DNA from: Marsupella aquatica
Lineage: Eukaryota; Marchantiophyta
Length of the DNA: 64,000 nucleotides
NCBI GenBank assembly: GCA_973895155.1
Contig: OZ316893.1
Coordinates: forward strand, 27,032,001 to 27,096,000
Direction of reading: 5' to 3'
Both the position numbers and the translations under genes were made by a program. Below the pieces are notes generated by a model, which was not told the DNA's origin, searched no databases, and saw only the letters and a program-made list of their open reading frames with translations. This document shows, piece after piece, positions 23,111-36,400 of the stretch. Position 1 is the first letter of the stretch. The number at the start of each line of letters is the position of its first letter.

Positions 23111-25400
23111 AAGGAAATGACCTCCAAGTTTTCAGTGCTGTGTAAAAAAAATTCTTAGGTTTTTTTCACCGGCATCTACAGTGAGTTACAGTCATGGCAA
23201 TATGATCATTTCTTGATTGCAAAAATTTTCAAATATGTCAATAACTTTTTTGGTTTGTAAATTTAACCTAGTAGTTAAGGTACATCAAGTAATGAGGTTT
23301 GGGACCCCCTAATAAATCCTTTGACAAGAGACTCTAAATACTGGGGTGAGTTTATAAGCTGGCTCAAGTTTTCAGGTGATTTTATGGTGCGTACAGTTTT
23401 CATATGTAGCTGAGATTACAAAGAAAGTTGGAGTTGTTGGGTAATTAAACAAGGTAAGTGCACTTTAAGTCTATCACCATTTAGTCAGTGCAACAACACA
23501 AGGCAGAAGAGCCAAAAATTTGTCTGGGCCAGCTAAAAGCTAAATCACTTGGTAACTTGAAATTGAGGCCTGGCTTCAACTTGAGAGTGATTTGCGACTG
23601 AGAAAAGGCAGAGGACAGGTAAGTTGCCCAGTCTTTTTGGTGAAATGATGACTGACCCGGTAGTTGAAGGTAACTCAATGTTTCTGGGCTACATGGCTAG
23701 TCACGATGCTTTTGAGCAGATCTGTTTACAGAAAACTACGTAGTTGGGGGTACAAAAGGAGGCACTAAAAGCATCAATTGAATGTAACTTGACCAGGTCA
23801 CTGCACTAACTTAGTTAGCCCCCAACCATGGTGCACTCTCTGTTGTTTTATCCTGGCAAGACCCACTAGGAGGGCCAAATTTGAAGGCCTGGTGTTTAGG
23901 GTGTACATCTTGTTGCGGGTGAGGGCAAAGTAAATTTTAGGTGTCTCAACAGTACCCACGCAGAAGCGCATGAGCATCCACAGCAGAAAGAGAAGGCCTT
24001 GTCGATCAGGGTGCCAAGAGCTTATTAGAAACTGGAATGTCTGCTGCTTAAATAGCTTTTGGGAAATTAAGAATATATTCAATTTTCATTAAAGCTCTGG
24101 GCATGTCATCTGTAAAGTCTTTAATATTGCAAAATTGTGAAACTCTAGAATGTGATCTAGTTTTCTGCAACATACTCTGCATATCCATATCCAATCCATA
24201 TCCATATCCAATCCTCCATCCCCTAGAATGGTGCCTCTTGTGCTTATGCTTCATCAATCTCCATGCTGGCCAAGAAAAAACAGCACCATTTGGCTGCAAA
24301 AGTCTCCATGTTTTAATTATACAGATCATTCACCTTTTCCTTTTGCTATTGTGTGGGCACAATTGGGCCAAATGACCTTTGCCAAGTTAGTTTGCAATCT
24401 TGCAACGTGTCATCCCCCACCCTTAACTAGTCACCTCAAACCAAGTCTCTTGTGTCTCTGTAGAACATACCACTCTCCTTTCAAGAGGCAGACGGCAGCA
24501 CAACAGTTCAGTACAGTCAGTTAGGACCACTCTAAGTAATTTGCAGAGTTGTGGTCCTGGTCAAGTTACCTTTTGGCTGTTCGGGACCCGCCAAGTATAT
24601 AATTGTAACAACTTCCATGCAGATTTTCCGATCTCTAGTTCATCCATATTATTGTTCTAGTGCTAGCCTAAACCTGTCCTTTGAATGTCAATAATTGGTG
24701 AGAATATAAAGAAGCTCATTCATTTTCCACCTCTATGGTACGTTGATGCCCATCCCTGTCTAGAGGATTCACTCATAGCCCTTATTTAGCTTCTTGTCAT
24801 GATTATATACTTAGATTATGTAAGTATAGTTACTGATGCAAGCACGATGGAAAACGAGCAACAATTGAACAAGTGTGCATAGGACTACCCCATCAAAACG
24901 ACGCTGCTTCTAGGTCTGTCCTCTTAGTCCTATATTAGTGGAAACCCAACCATGCTCTCTACGTATATGCAATTCATTCACAAAGTTGCTAGAAGTCCCT
25001 AATGATGCTGAACATGGATATTGCTGGCTTTTTGCCTTCACAAATCTCTTTGTAATCCTATATCTCCTTGTAGGTTTGGCGCACTCACTTGCAAGGGCAC
25101 CCTTGTCTGTTATTTTTAGTGTAAAGTGTGCACCAATAATTATATGTTGCACAAACTTGGAACAGCAAAACAATCATGTACAGTAGTATTAAGAATTAAG
25201 ATAAGATTGCAAACAATGAAATAATGGCTTCTATTGTTGGTGGGAGTACAATTTTTAAACAATAACTCTGACCCAATTATTTTTGCCAACAGACTTAGAG
25301 TGGGACAAGGAGAAGACTTCTATGTACGAGACCACAACCAGATTGAAATGTCAAAACCTACAATAAACAGTCCCATGGTTTTAGGGTGGTCATCTCACAA
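23111..25400. other. Gene-poor, AT-rich stretch
   Basis: No recognisable coding sequence. A short pyrimidine-rich run of ATATCCA hexamer-like repeats (CATATCCATATCCAATCC) lies near 24180-24210. Remaining frames are short and lack motifs. Confidence 0.4.
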
Positions 25401-25435
25401 ATTTAATTAGAGGATTTCTGTGCCAAAGAAAGACT

Positions 25436-25690
25436 GGGAAGCAAAATGGGGCAGGGGAGGACAATATGGGAGCAGGGGGAGGGACAAGGATCCAGGATTA
25501 CGGGGAGGGGGGTTGCACATGGATAGGAAATATCAAGGAGGATTTGTCCACCTTGATCCTGGCCCCTCCCCTCCCGCACATGGATGGGACCAGGTAGGGG
25601 CGAGGATGAAAGAGAACAAAATTCCTCCTTGTTCTTTGCCCCTCCCACCTCTGATGCGAGTATGGTGCTGTGTTGTGGGAAGACGGTCAA
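25436..25690. repeat. G-rich/C-rich imperfect inverted repeat
   Basis: A compact hairpin ATCAAGGAGGA-TTTG-TCCACCTTGAT lies near 25530-25555. The flanks are G-rich on the left and C-rich on the right, so a larger imperfect foldback of about 250 bp can form. CACATGGAT(A/G)GGA occurs on both sides as a direct repeat. Long open frames on both strands follow from the skewed composition and are not considered genes. Confidence 0.45.
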
Positions 25691-25869
25691 TAAAATTTTC
25701 TTTACTCTTGGCATTCAACCTACCTGAAAAAGTCAGTGTTGGTTTGAAGGAGGGAATGTGACAGAAGCACAAAGATATCTGTCCATTGAGCTCACCCCTA
25801 TCAGTCACTCATCAATGGAACACTTTTAAGCGATTGAAAGTGCTGCCTAAAACTAAAAATTTGTGGACA

Positions 25870-26020
25870 AAGTCGTTTGGATACCATTTTTAAATCAGAA
25901 AAAAAGCTTCTTAGGCGAGCTGTGGGATCTGGTGGGACTGGGAAGACCATTGTGGCAAATGCTCTTTGTTTTAGACAACAACATCTTCTGTGCAACCACA
26001 CAGGTATTGACCTAGTAATT
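25870..26020 (+). other. Short P-loop-like peptide fragment, unassigned
   Basis: The plus-strand frame encodes RAVGSGGTGKTIVANALCF, which contains a Walker A pattern (GxxGTGKT). It is under 70 codons long, has no neighbouring exons with recognisable ATPase motifs, and lies in AT-rich repeats. It could be a relic of an NTPase such as an NB-ARC or helicase gene, or chance. Confidence 0.2.
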
Positions 26021-26209
26021 TATAACTCCCTGCAGATACATAAGGTTAAAGCAAGTAGGTCGTGCTTGCGGTAGGTTTCCGAAGTGGGGTGCCACATTTG
26101 AGGGTTGGCTTATTATGGTCAAAATAGGGATGCCTTATATTGTTGGTATGCCATAAGGGGTTAGTGGAGGGGCAGGGCATACATTCAATTCAGCCGATCT
26201 TACTACTAA

Positions 26210-26410
26210 TTTGGTAGAGAAAGGCCTACTTTTATGGCCTAGATCTAGAGTAAAGCTTCCAGACCATAACTCTGCCTGGTCGCTTAACTTTGGGACAGCA
26301 AGGAATGGGGACAAACATACATGAGTAAGAATGGTAATGATCTTCTTCTTGCAAAGTTTTTGTGTACTCACCTATATTTACTTTCAAAAGAAGGGGTTAG
26401 TTGGGCTAGT
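26210..26410. repeat. Dispersed repeat copy
   Basis: TCTAGAGTAAAGCTTCCAGACC followed by TTTCAAAAGAAGGGGTTAGTTGGG resembles both kinesin intron 13 (TCTAGAGTGAAGCC) and 8890-8920 (TTCAAAGAAGGGGTAGTTGGGG). The members are diverged and no termini are clear. Confidence 0.4.
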
Positions 26411-26619
26411 GTTATTAAAGACCGTTGACTGAAGGTAGTGTAAAACTAGAAGACACCAAGGTACAACACCATGGAGGCCCAAACAATGGGGAGTCCCACA
26501 CAAGTACAATAGAACCTAAAGCCATGGAACCAGGTGGTTTAGCCTAGGGACAGGCAGACCCTTATTGGCTTCCAAAAGATTTTACTATCCTACCTTGTAC
26601 ACTTTACATCATTAGGTAC

Positions 26620-26860
26620 ACTCAGAAAAGTCAACCTCACTGAAAAGTAGTCCCCACTTTTTGCTAAAATTCTCCACTAGTTTTGTTGTCAATGAGCCAG
26701 TTTCTCACCTACACACAGACCCCACTAGCAAAATTTAATGGATGTCCTTAAATCTAGGGAGATTGAACTGTCACTAGGGAGATTGAACTGTCAATTTTCA
26801 ATCTAAGAGAATTAAATAATGAATATTCTTGACATTGTCTCCCTCACACAAGCTGACGTT
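26620..26860. repeat. Dispersed ~210-bp repeat (copy 1; copy 2 at 62.24 kb)
   Basis: The ordered landmarks are CACCTCACTGAAAAGT-like, CCACTTT, AAATTCTCCA, GAGCCAGTTTC, TTAAATCTAGGGAGAT, AATTCT/AATCTAAGA and TGAATATTC. They are shared, colinear and in the same orientation, with 62250-62420. In this copy a 20-bp piece (CTAGGGAGATTGAACTGTCA) is duplicated in tandem at 26754-26793. Confidence 0.65.
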
Positions 26861-26869
26861 GGCCACCTT

Positions 26870-29560
26870 GGCCAAAAAAACGAACCCTCAAAATCATCCG
26901 ACGGTGTACTAAACACAAATCACCCGACGGTGTACTAACCACAGCTGGGTACCACGCGGTGCAGTCCACACCGTTGGCATAGTCCATGTACCATTACAGT
27001 ACGTCGTTCCAACTACGATAGACGGCTGCATTGTACGAATGCAAGACTACCGTAATACCGTAGAACTGGTGTGATCGGTGCTGGGCTATGCTTACAGGTC
27101 ACTGGGGACCTTACACTGTATACCACTTATACTTTACTTCGGTAGTAAGGTGATTGGGAAAACCGACACCCCAGTTCCTTCTGATCTGAGCCGTCAATTT
27201 TCAAGATCCGACTGCAGTGGTCAAATTGTCAGAAAACGTAATGTAGTAATAATTCTCCGAGTGATGTTACGTATTCAAACTTCCACGCGGCTCCTTCGTA
27301 GTGGTCATAATCCGACAAGTTTCACCCATACATGCACATTCTTGTCCATGATGTCACGGTGACATTACTCGTAGTTACTGCTGTACGTAGTCTGTATGCA
27401 TATACGTTGGGGTGCGACGACCGGACTGGGGCCCACTGCCGGTCAGCGTTGGCAGAAACAAAGAGCATTTGAATTTCTGCGCGGGACTGGAGCGACCGGG
27501 TGCTGCCGGTAGCCGGTCCCAAACCATGAAGGTCTGGCAAGAGTGACGTAGTGAGCACATCTACAGTAATTTTCCTTTTTGAGTGTTTTCTGTACATTCA
27601 GTAAAGTTGCCTTTTCGAGGAAAAAAAGACAAAAAAATAGATCAACAGTAGGTTCTACCCCAAGAATTGGTGAGCGTATCATTGTTTTTCTCAAAAGACT
27701 GATTGGTCAGTGTAATTCAGGACCAATGGCGACCAATCCTGGACTCTTGTTGCCCATATGGCACATGAGGACTTCATGGGGCCTGTAAATAGCTCCAACT
27801 ATATTGTCAAAATAAAGGGGACGTTAACTTTTATGATAAAGTATATTGTATACATTGGTAAAATATTATATATACTGACCATATATTCCCCCCAGCAGGT
27901 GGATTACATGTATCGGATTTGTTTGCTACAGTGTAAGTTTTAGTTAAAAAATAAATAAAGCTCACTGACATTCTTGCTTAGATGGAATTGAGAGACCCAA
28001 AATGAGTCACTAAGATCAGGCTTCCTGCTAAACTGTTATCTATCATTGGATTTTGCCATCGAAAGAAGGTCTTCACAAGAGTGGTTGAATTGCTACAATC
28101 TGTTAACTAAAGGGGAGGCCCAATTGAATTAATCTTTGTGGAACTAAGAGCATCTCCTGTGGTTAGGGGTCAATCACTTCTGAGCCCAAAATTTAGCCCA
28201 TCATTTGGAGGCCTAGAAATTAGAAAGTCCTCATGTTGATTCAATCACTGGGGGAAGCCCTCCTTCTTGACCTCTATCCTCTCCAAAGTGATATGTTGTC
28301 ATACCTAGGTTCAAAATCTCAAGCATATCCAGGATTTTGTGACATGTGGTGGAATCTTTGACCTAAATGGGAATAGAGTGGCAACTAAACTAACATGATT
28401 GTCTCAATTTGAAAATCAATGGCAACTGAATAGCGGCCTCATTTCTATCTCTTCGGTTCTTTCCAATGGACTCCAATTCTACCAGAATTCAAGAGTTCTT
28501 GGATACACAATGGTTGAACCAAGATAGAATTGTTGGAGCACCTGCTACTATTGAATGTCTCATATCATCAATCCTAGGGTTGTGGGCTCTCACTCAACAA
28601 CCAAATGGCAACTGGTGGGGTTAAAGTCTAGTGCCCACATCGGGTCCTTGAGCATAAGCCACTAACAAACTATATGCTTGTCATTAAAGAATAATGCATC
28701 TGCCCGGCTGCGGCCGGTCTCTGATGCTGTGTATGTGGTGCTTGGGCTGTCTGTGCTGTAGCCTGTTTGGCTTCCCCTCATCCATGGGGTTTACGCGGAA
28801 TCAATGCTACATGCCATAAAAAACTCAGAGAAAAAAATGGATGTTTGCCCTCCAAGACACTATGCATATTTAAACAAATTTAGCAATTGGGTTGGAGAGA
28901 CACATAAATTATAATCCGTGATCAAAGTCTACCGTGCACGACCTACAATTCCATACTTTAGACTTTGGTAACTGAATGTTTTGATATTTAGTCCATAAGT
29001 AGGGACGGGCACCAGGAGTCTGTGTATGGGGATTGGGCTAGTGTCTCATATGGAGGAAAGTAACTATACCTTTCATATGATGAGTCTAGCAGCATATGAT
29101 CACCACCAAGCGTTGTCAGAGTAGTTAAATAAGCTTTAACTAAGGTTACTTTAATAACAATGTTACATGTATTTAGAAAATCTAACAGGCTAGCTAGGGT
29201 GGCCAAATATTTATCAGCTACTACAATGTGTAACTCCGCCAAAATTCTTGGTGGTCTGCTTATAAACTTGAAACAAGGGAACACAAGGGAACAAAATTCA
29301 ACCGTCAATTGCGTTCTAGAGTTTTTTTTTATGTCACAGTGGGATGGGATTGTGTGCAATGGGGTGACCAAGGAAGGTCTTTTATATTGGGAGGGGCCAT
29401 GTACAATAGATTACTAGGGGATAAGTGGTACATGTGCCAATGAAGAACTATAATATGCTAAACCGCCAAAAAAATTAGTCTTTTGCTTTCAAACTTGAAT
29501 GGATGATTGAAATGCAGCCTTCAAATGTATTTTAGACTTCTTTTTTTGCCACTGTTAGCT
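26870..29560. other. Gene-poor stretch
   Basis: No gene recognised. A ~25-bp tandem duplication (CCGACGGTGTACTAA twice) lies at about 26900-26942. The 27.3-27.5 kb part is GC-richer but its frames show no family motif. Confidence 0.4.
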
Positions 29561-29570
29561 TATGTGCATT

Positions 29571-29652
29571 GGGGATGTGGTAAGTGTCCAAATTGTACCA
29601 TACAATAGGGTACTAAGGGATGTGGTAAGTGTCCAAATTGTACCATACAATA
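29571..29652. repeat. Tandem duplication, ~46-bp period
   Basis: GGGATGTGGTAAGTGTCCAA followed by ATTGTACCATACAATA occurs twice, separated by a short GGGTACTAA spacer. An (AT)n run follows at about 29693-29703. Confidence 0.75.
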
Positions 29653-29659
29653 ATAAATA

Positions 29660-30330
29660 TGTGCATGAAAATTTTATGATACATGTGATACATATATATA
29701 TATAAATGCTTTACCTTCTATGTAGGAGTCATGTATAGAAAGCACGGGTGGTATTTTGATTTGTTTTAAGTTTAACTCCGTTTGATAATTTACTTCACTG
29801 TTTTTAAATAGTGTTGGAGTGTTAGGGAGGTGTTGTTTTTTTGTTTTGTTTTTTGGGGCTTCCTAAATTTCATTGACTGAGCTGGATCCTTACACAACCC
29901 CTCCCAGATTTTTTGTCTTTCTAAGGTGAGGTGTACATTTCTTTTTCCATTTGTGAGTTCAGGCAATTGTTGTGGCAAGGTGATTCAACCTTGCACAATA
30001 TTTCTTTCTGGGCCTCTTTAAAACCACGTTTGTTACCAATTAAAAGACATTGGTAACAAGAAGACTGTCAAAATCTTCTTTGTTTCTATATTTTCTGTTC
30101 CATGTCACCCAAAAAAACCCAACCATGGTTACACTTGCAGGATACACACAATATGCAATGAGGTTTCACAATTGAATTGAACTTGGTTCAATTAAGTAGG
30201 GCTTTTTGCCTTTGTGTCTTTGGGGCTTTTTGGCTCATTGGTCTTGTTGAGGTCTTCTTTTCTCCCCTTTATTGGGTCTCATTCCCTGGTATCTTGTCTC
30301 CCATGGTGGTTCACATACATGTACTTCACT
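29660..30330. other. Intergenic, no gene recognised
   Basis: AT-rich sequence with short frames only. No supported feature. Confidence 0.4.
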
Positions 30331-30337
30331 ACACTTC

Positions 30338-30495
30338 GTTCAGTCAATGAGTATTATTTTCCTGGAATCATGGAGGAAACTAGCATAGTACACGAGGGTA
30401 GTGAGTGAAGCATGAAGAGTTCAGTCAATGAGCATTGATTTCCTGAAATCATGGAGGAAACTAGCATAGTACAGGATGGGGAGTGAAACATGAGG
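30338..30495. repeat. Tandem duplication, ~81-bp unit, two copies
   Basis: The unit beginning TCAGTCAATGAG and containing ATCATGGAGGAAACTAGCAT, then AGTGAAGCATGA, is present at about 30339 and again at about 30420 with several substitutions. Confidence 0.75.
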
Positions 30496-31379
30496 AAGTG
30501 TTGGACACCTCCTCCTTACATAATACTCTCTCTAAGTACACAATTCATAAGTGCAAAACCTTGTTCTCTCCAAGGTGTCTAGTTCTTCTCTGTTTGCACT
30601 TTTTTGTAAAATTGCAAAAAGGCCTGAAAGTTCTTTAGTTAAACCACAATTTCAATTGTGTAACCCTCGGTAAGTTATATGAATACATATTAGTAAGCTC
30701 ACAATCCCATCAAAATTCACTTCCTGATAACTGTATGCGCATACACATTGCTACACAACATACATCGTTTGTCACACATATCCAAGCATAGTCACAATCC
30801 AACGACACAAACATAAGAGAACGGAGTACAAATGAAACCCATCTCCACACATGCCCAAAACCCACAATAATCTTCAATAGTGCAAATTGAACAACGATCG
30901 ATGCTAATCCAACAACGATCCCGTCCATGCGATCACACATGTATGTCAAGCCCAACACACCTTGTGCTTCAAGGAATCCACGTGACATGCACGCAACCTG
31001 GTCAACCACACCATAGCCACTAGAGCTTGTGCTCAAAGGCTCAACATGGAAAGATGGGGCCTTTGAGCCAACACAATAGGATAATGATCCCTCACACCAA
31101 TCCCAAACTAAACACTAAGTGCTCATACAACACATTCATACAAAATTTCTATATCTAGATAATAAGATATATTTTACTACCACTCTAAATGGTGTGACAC
31201 ATTTGAAATAGAATGAAAATTGAATGTATGGGTAGAGTACCAAATTTAAGACAGTGATGCAAAAGTTAGGGTGGTAGTCACAGATGTTCAATGATGGAAT
31301 ATAATTGCACATTTAGCAAAGAGATGTAAACCATACATTCTTATTCATAAATGTATAATTCAAAGGGTTTGCATTTATC
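30496..31379. other. Intergenic, no gene recognised
   Basis: A minus-strand frame at 30710-31036 is open for 108 codons but shows no signal, domain or compositional support. Nothing else is seen. Confidence 0.35.
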
Positions 31380-31617
31380 AAATAGTGCAAAACAATCTTA
31401 AGTACATTGCCACTAAAATGTTCCAGTTGACAATTCTTCCACTGTTTTTAATATATTTATAAAATATGCCATGATTTTCATACATGGTTATCTTCATTTC
31501 CTTGTATTTACAAATAAGTATGTCATGATTTTCATATATGGTTACCTTGTTACATTGAGTAGTCCATACACCAAAACCATGCTATTTTTGTGAATACAAT
31601 AAAAATATATGAAACAT
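31380..31617. repeat. Dispersed repeat flanking Copia-1
   Basis: This segment contains two diverged copies of TATGCCATGATTTTCATACATGGTTA and ends in a block (CATGCTATTTTTGTGAATACAAT) whose counterpart (CATGACATTTTTGTGGATACAAT) lies immediately beyond the 3' LTR at 38637. Copia-1 therefore inserted inside an older repeat, whose other half includes the minisatellite at 38.7-39.3 kb. Confidence 0.5.
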
Positions 31618-31725
31618 TGTTAGACTCTACCTGGTGACCGGACGACCGGATCAGCCAGTCACCGGACCGGCACCACTATATGTACCAAACGCCACAGGCT
31701 ATACATGATTCATTCCATTATCACA
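31618..31725 (+). repeat. Copia-1 5' LTR, 108 bp
   Basis: It begins TGTTAGACTC and ends ATTATCACA, with canonical TG...CA termini. A weak TATA-like ACTATATG lies near 31674. It is identical to the 3' LTR except for one base. Confidence 0.95.
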
Positions 31726-33419
31726 CGTTATCAGCACGAGGACTCAGCCAGCGGAACCAAGAAAAAAGAAGAAGAAAAGCTATGGAAAACGGAGCAACTT
31801 TAAGTGGCTGAGCGTGGAGACTAAGAATTTTTTTTTCGAAGGGCCATACCGTTATAAGAAACGAAGAGAAAAAACAAGAACATTTTTTTGCAGAGGTTAC
31901 AAATTGCCTCTGCACCTATTTACGAACGCATTGCATAGGAACGTGGCTGAAACAGACGCGAGCCCCTTAGAAGATCGAAGGAAGAGGCAGCGCAGGACAA
32001 AGAACCGGCGCTAGCAGAACCCCTTCGCTGCACAAATCGAAGGACAGAGGGAAGAAAAGACAATTGAGACAGCCGAACTCAAGAGGAGATGGTGCGAATT
32101 GGAGCAATCATCTATTAGAGCCACTAAAGCATTATCGGATGAAATGACAAAGGAGCGCCATAACCCTATCGAAGAATTGAAAGAGAAAAAGAATGCCAAA
32201 AGCGAAGAGTGAGCACAACCCAAAACCTGAAAGACCGGGAGGAGATAAGAATCGAGAGAGATTGGAGGAGATAAGTAGCAAGCAACGGCGAAAGGGTACT
32301 AGACTCGCGAGCAGACCAAAGCGAAACGACCTATGAGATTTTGAGGATTGACATTGACAGGATTCCTGTAGCCCGAATGGAGAGAAATCCCAACAAATTC
32401 GAGAGACGATCATGGTTCGCAATTGAAAAAGAAAGACGTTAAGAATAGAAGCGAAACAGTAGAAGGATTGCCAATCGTTGCCTGAGAACTGCATTGAGTG
32501 GGATTCGAAGAGAATCCATAAGGACCCGATAGCAAAAGCCTAAAAGAGAGGAAGGAACCAGCAACCTTGCCCCTTACGCTAGCAGCCAGGAAAATTGAAA
32601 CAGCGACAGAGCGACCGAGAACGGGATTTCTATAGAAGACCATCGTAATGGGACAGCATAAGAACCAGATGGAGAAGCAGTAGACCCGCGAGCGAAACCA
32701 CAGACGATTTAGGAAGTGAAATTGAGGAAGCGGAAGAGCAGCGAAGCCCGAGCATAAGCAGATTCATAAGGACACCATAGGGAGACAGGAGAAAACATCC
32801 TTGAGACAATCCAGTCCTTGAGGCCGTGGCGGCAGCAAAAGCGATGGCCACAGATCAGAACAAGACCGGGGCACAAACATGAGCATAGCAAGGAAGAGAA
32901 AAAGACTTCCAATTCGAATAGCGAAGACAGCCGCAACGCATCCATAAGGACAAGAGGCGCCACAGGAGCACCAAAAAGGAATAGAGGCAGAACACGCAAC
33001 CTCAAGGCCCAAAATCATCGACAGAACGTCGAAGCAAGACCAAACCGCTAAGTGCACCACCTATAACCGCTAAACCTCCATAATTGCATTTTGTAACAAA
33101 GAAAATAAACCTTACAAAGCCGCATGTGCACTTAACCAAGGCACGAGTAAATTACCACCCATAACTGCACAAACTGCAAAACTTAATTACTGCACAATTT
33201 AACAAAGGAAAGAGCTAATACAAAGGAATCCTTGCAGTTATACATTTACAAAGACAACCTAAATACTAAGTGCAAATCCTAAATTCTGCAAAAACCCAAA
33301 CATACTTGCTTTACTCACCCACGACTTAGATTACTCTCCTCAACCCTTTCTCCACCATTGCACGCGGATAATGTGCATTGTCTTTTGACTATATATATAT
33401 TATATAAACACGCACAACA
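31726..33419 (+). other. Copia-1 untranslated leader (primer site and purine-rich region)
   Basis: The first bases (CGTTATCAGCACGAG) occupy the primer-binding position; similar TATCAGCACGAG strings are, from memory, common just inside plant copia LTRs. The remaining leader is unusually long and A/G-rich. Short Lys/Arg/Glu-rich frames occur (for example 31814-32014) but none resembles a known protein. It may have held an extra ORF now full of stops, or it may be noncoding. Confidence 0.6.
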
Positions 33420-36400
33420 ATGCTGCACGCCAGGACCTTAGAGATGACCAACCTCGAGAAACTTACCTTCCCAGCCCTAGAAATCGATGGCGGCAACTAC
33501 CTAGAATGGTCCATGAACCTAAAAGAAAACCTAACCTCGCTAACCCTACTTCCTGTGATAGGGCTCGCTCAACCCATCCTAGCCGGCGAACCACAACCAG
33601 ACCCATTAACTAAAGCCAACGAATCGAAAGCCCTAGTATTCCTGAGACGCCACATCCATAGATTCCTATAGAGATAATACATGCACCTTTCGACTCCTCG
33701 TGAACTATGGACAGCACTCCAGACCCGATTCGACCACCAGAAACTGGTCGAATTACCTAGAGCCAGGCAAGACTGGCTCAACCTGCGGGTCCAGGACTTT
33801 ACCTCTATTTCAGCCTACAATAGCAAACTCTTTAGAATAACATCAACCCTCGCACTATGTGGCGAGCCGGTCACAGACAAGGATTTGCTAGAGAAGACCT
33901 TGTCGACATTTCATTCATCGAATGTGTGGCTATCAACACATTATCGAAACATGAAGTTCGGGCAATATTCCGAGCTCATAGCCCACCTTCTAGTCACCGA
34001 AAGAAACCAAGAACTTCTTTTAGTAAACTCTAGAAAACGACCTGCGGGCACATTGCCCTCAGGACAACAGAATGAAACCCATAACATAGAAAATAATGAA
34101 CCCTCCACATCGAGGCAAGGCATTAAGCGCACTAAGAATGGCAACCAAAGAAACACCCACAATAGGGGGAGTTTCTATAACCAACGTCCACAATATAACT
34201 CCCAACGGACCTTTAGAGGACGTGGTGGACGTGGTGGACGAGAAGGACTGGAGGACACAGAGGACGAGGAGGACGTGGTGGACGTGGTGGACGCGGAGGA
34301 CGCAGCGGTGGTAGAACATATAACAACAACCGTAGAAACGATTGGTCACAATCCCGACAACAACGGGAACGACCGAAATGCCATGAATGTGGCATGACAA
34401 ACCACCTAGCGAGAAACTGTAGAATCCCGCAACACCTTAGAGACCTATACCAATGGTCCATCTAGGATGGACAAACCTCTAGGCCACCACCCCGTGAAAC
34501 CCACGGGGCGTTTATGGAGTCTAGTGACCCATTCCAAGACTTTTCAGACCTACCTGCCCAACCCGAGGCACACTTAGTGGCAAGTAGCTCCACTACACCA
34601 GATTTAAATAGTCTAAGCACATGTATTATCGATAGTGCAACAACGCATACTATCCTCAGGGATAGGCACCTTTTCCACAAGATTACACCCTCACGTAGAT
34701 CTCTGACCACTATAAATGGCCCTAGCCAAATAGAAGAAGGCTTCGGCCCAGCTTCCATTAGACTACCGTAGGGTACAGCGATTCACATAGAATCTGTCAT
34801 TTTTGCCCCGAACGCAACCCGTAATCTCCTCAATTTTAGAGATATACGAGCAAATGGACTACATGTCCAGACGGGCGACACAAGAGACCAGGAAGTGATA
34901 CACTTGGTTCAAAATACCCCTACAAGGAAAATCATTAAAGAAACCCTTTTCTCGTACCCTTGCGGGTTTTATGTAACACATATTGAATGCCTGCATAACA
35001 ATGCCCAAACAAGTGAATTGCCCGCGCTTTGGCATGCACGCTTCGGCCACCCTGGCCAATCAATGCTAAGCAAAATAATTAAGAATTCAAGTGGCATTCC
35101 AATAAATACACGCCACATTCCAGCTAGCACCCCATGCACTGCATGCTCACGCGGCAAATTAATAACAAGGCCCACGGCATCAAAATTGCCAACCAAAATA
35201 CCAAAATTCTTGGAAATAATCCACGCCGATGTTTGCGGGCCAATTAACCCACTGAGCGGACCATTCCGCTACTTTATGGTATTAATCGACGCATCCACTA
35301 AATGGTCAAATGTGACACTACTTTCAACGAGGAACATGGTTATGCCTCGCATCTTGGCGCAAATCCTGCGCGTGAAGGCACAATTCCCAGATCACCCCAT
35401 AAAGACACTAAGGGTGGACAATGCAGGGGAATTCGCATCTGAAACATTTGACAACTTTTGTACATCACTTGGCATTGATGTACAATACCCTGTACCCCAC
35501 GTGCACTTCCAGAATGGATTAGCCGAAGCGGTTATTAAACAACTTCAGCTCATCGCACGCCCACTACTAATGCAGTCAAAACTCCCTGTCTCAGCATGGG
35601 GACATGCCATATTATAGGCTAATGCATTAATTCAATACCGCCCATCGGCTTTTAATACCTATAGCCCATACCAAATTGCTAATGGTACAAAATCTGACCT
35701 ATCACATCTTCGTTCATTTGGATGCCAAGTAATGGTCCCCATTACCCCACCCAAACAAACTAAGATGGGACCCCAACGACAGTTGGGGATATACATCAGA
35801 TTCGACTCACCGTCCATAGTCCGATATATGGAACCTACAACTGGTGATGTTTTTAAAGCCAGATTCCTAGATTGCCATTTTGATGAGCATATTTACCCAT
35901 CATTAATAACCCCCGAACACCCACAACCACCTTTGGAGTGGGAAAGACACTCGCCATTTTGGCAAGACCTTAGAACGAATCAAGGGGAGAAAGAAGTTCA
36001 ACGAATTTTGCAACTCCACAAGATTGTGGAAGAACTTCCTGACGCTTTCGTTGACACATCACAACTTACCCGCTCACATATTCCAGCTGCGAGAGCATCT
36101 ACTCGCATCGAATTATCAAGTGAGCCAGCAAGTACATCCCAACCTTGTGCAAAATGAGGTAGACCCTTGGGATCAAAAGATAAACAACCACGAAGGCGTG
36201 GTTCATCTATACCACCTTCACCTGATGTCGATCATATCGAATCTACACCTCATGAAGAGATCTCTATCCACTACGCACACACAGGTGCGATGTGGGATAG
36301 AAATACTACTTCAATAGATGATGCTTTTGCATTAATGGTGACAACACATATCACTGACAATACACCCGAACCAATATCTATCTTAGAATGCCAAAACAGA

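Noticed and set aside
25403-25808. Overlapping 90-110 codon frames on both strands
   Set aside because: The G-rich/C-rich foldback composition explains the open frames; no family motif is present.
34625-34660. Loss of the protease active site in Copia-1 (DSA instead of DSG)
   Set aside because: DSATTHTIL-type sites occur, from memory, in other plant copia elements, so this is probably a lineage variant and not a lesion.
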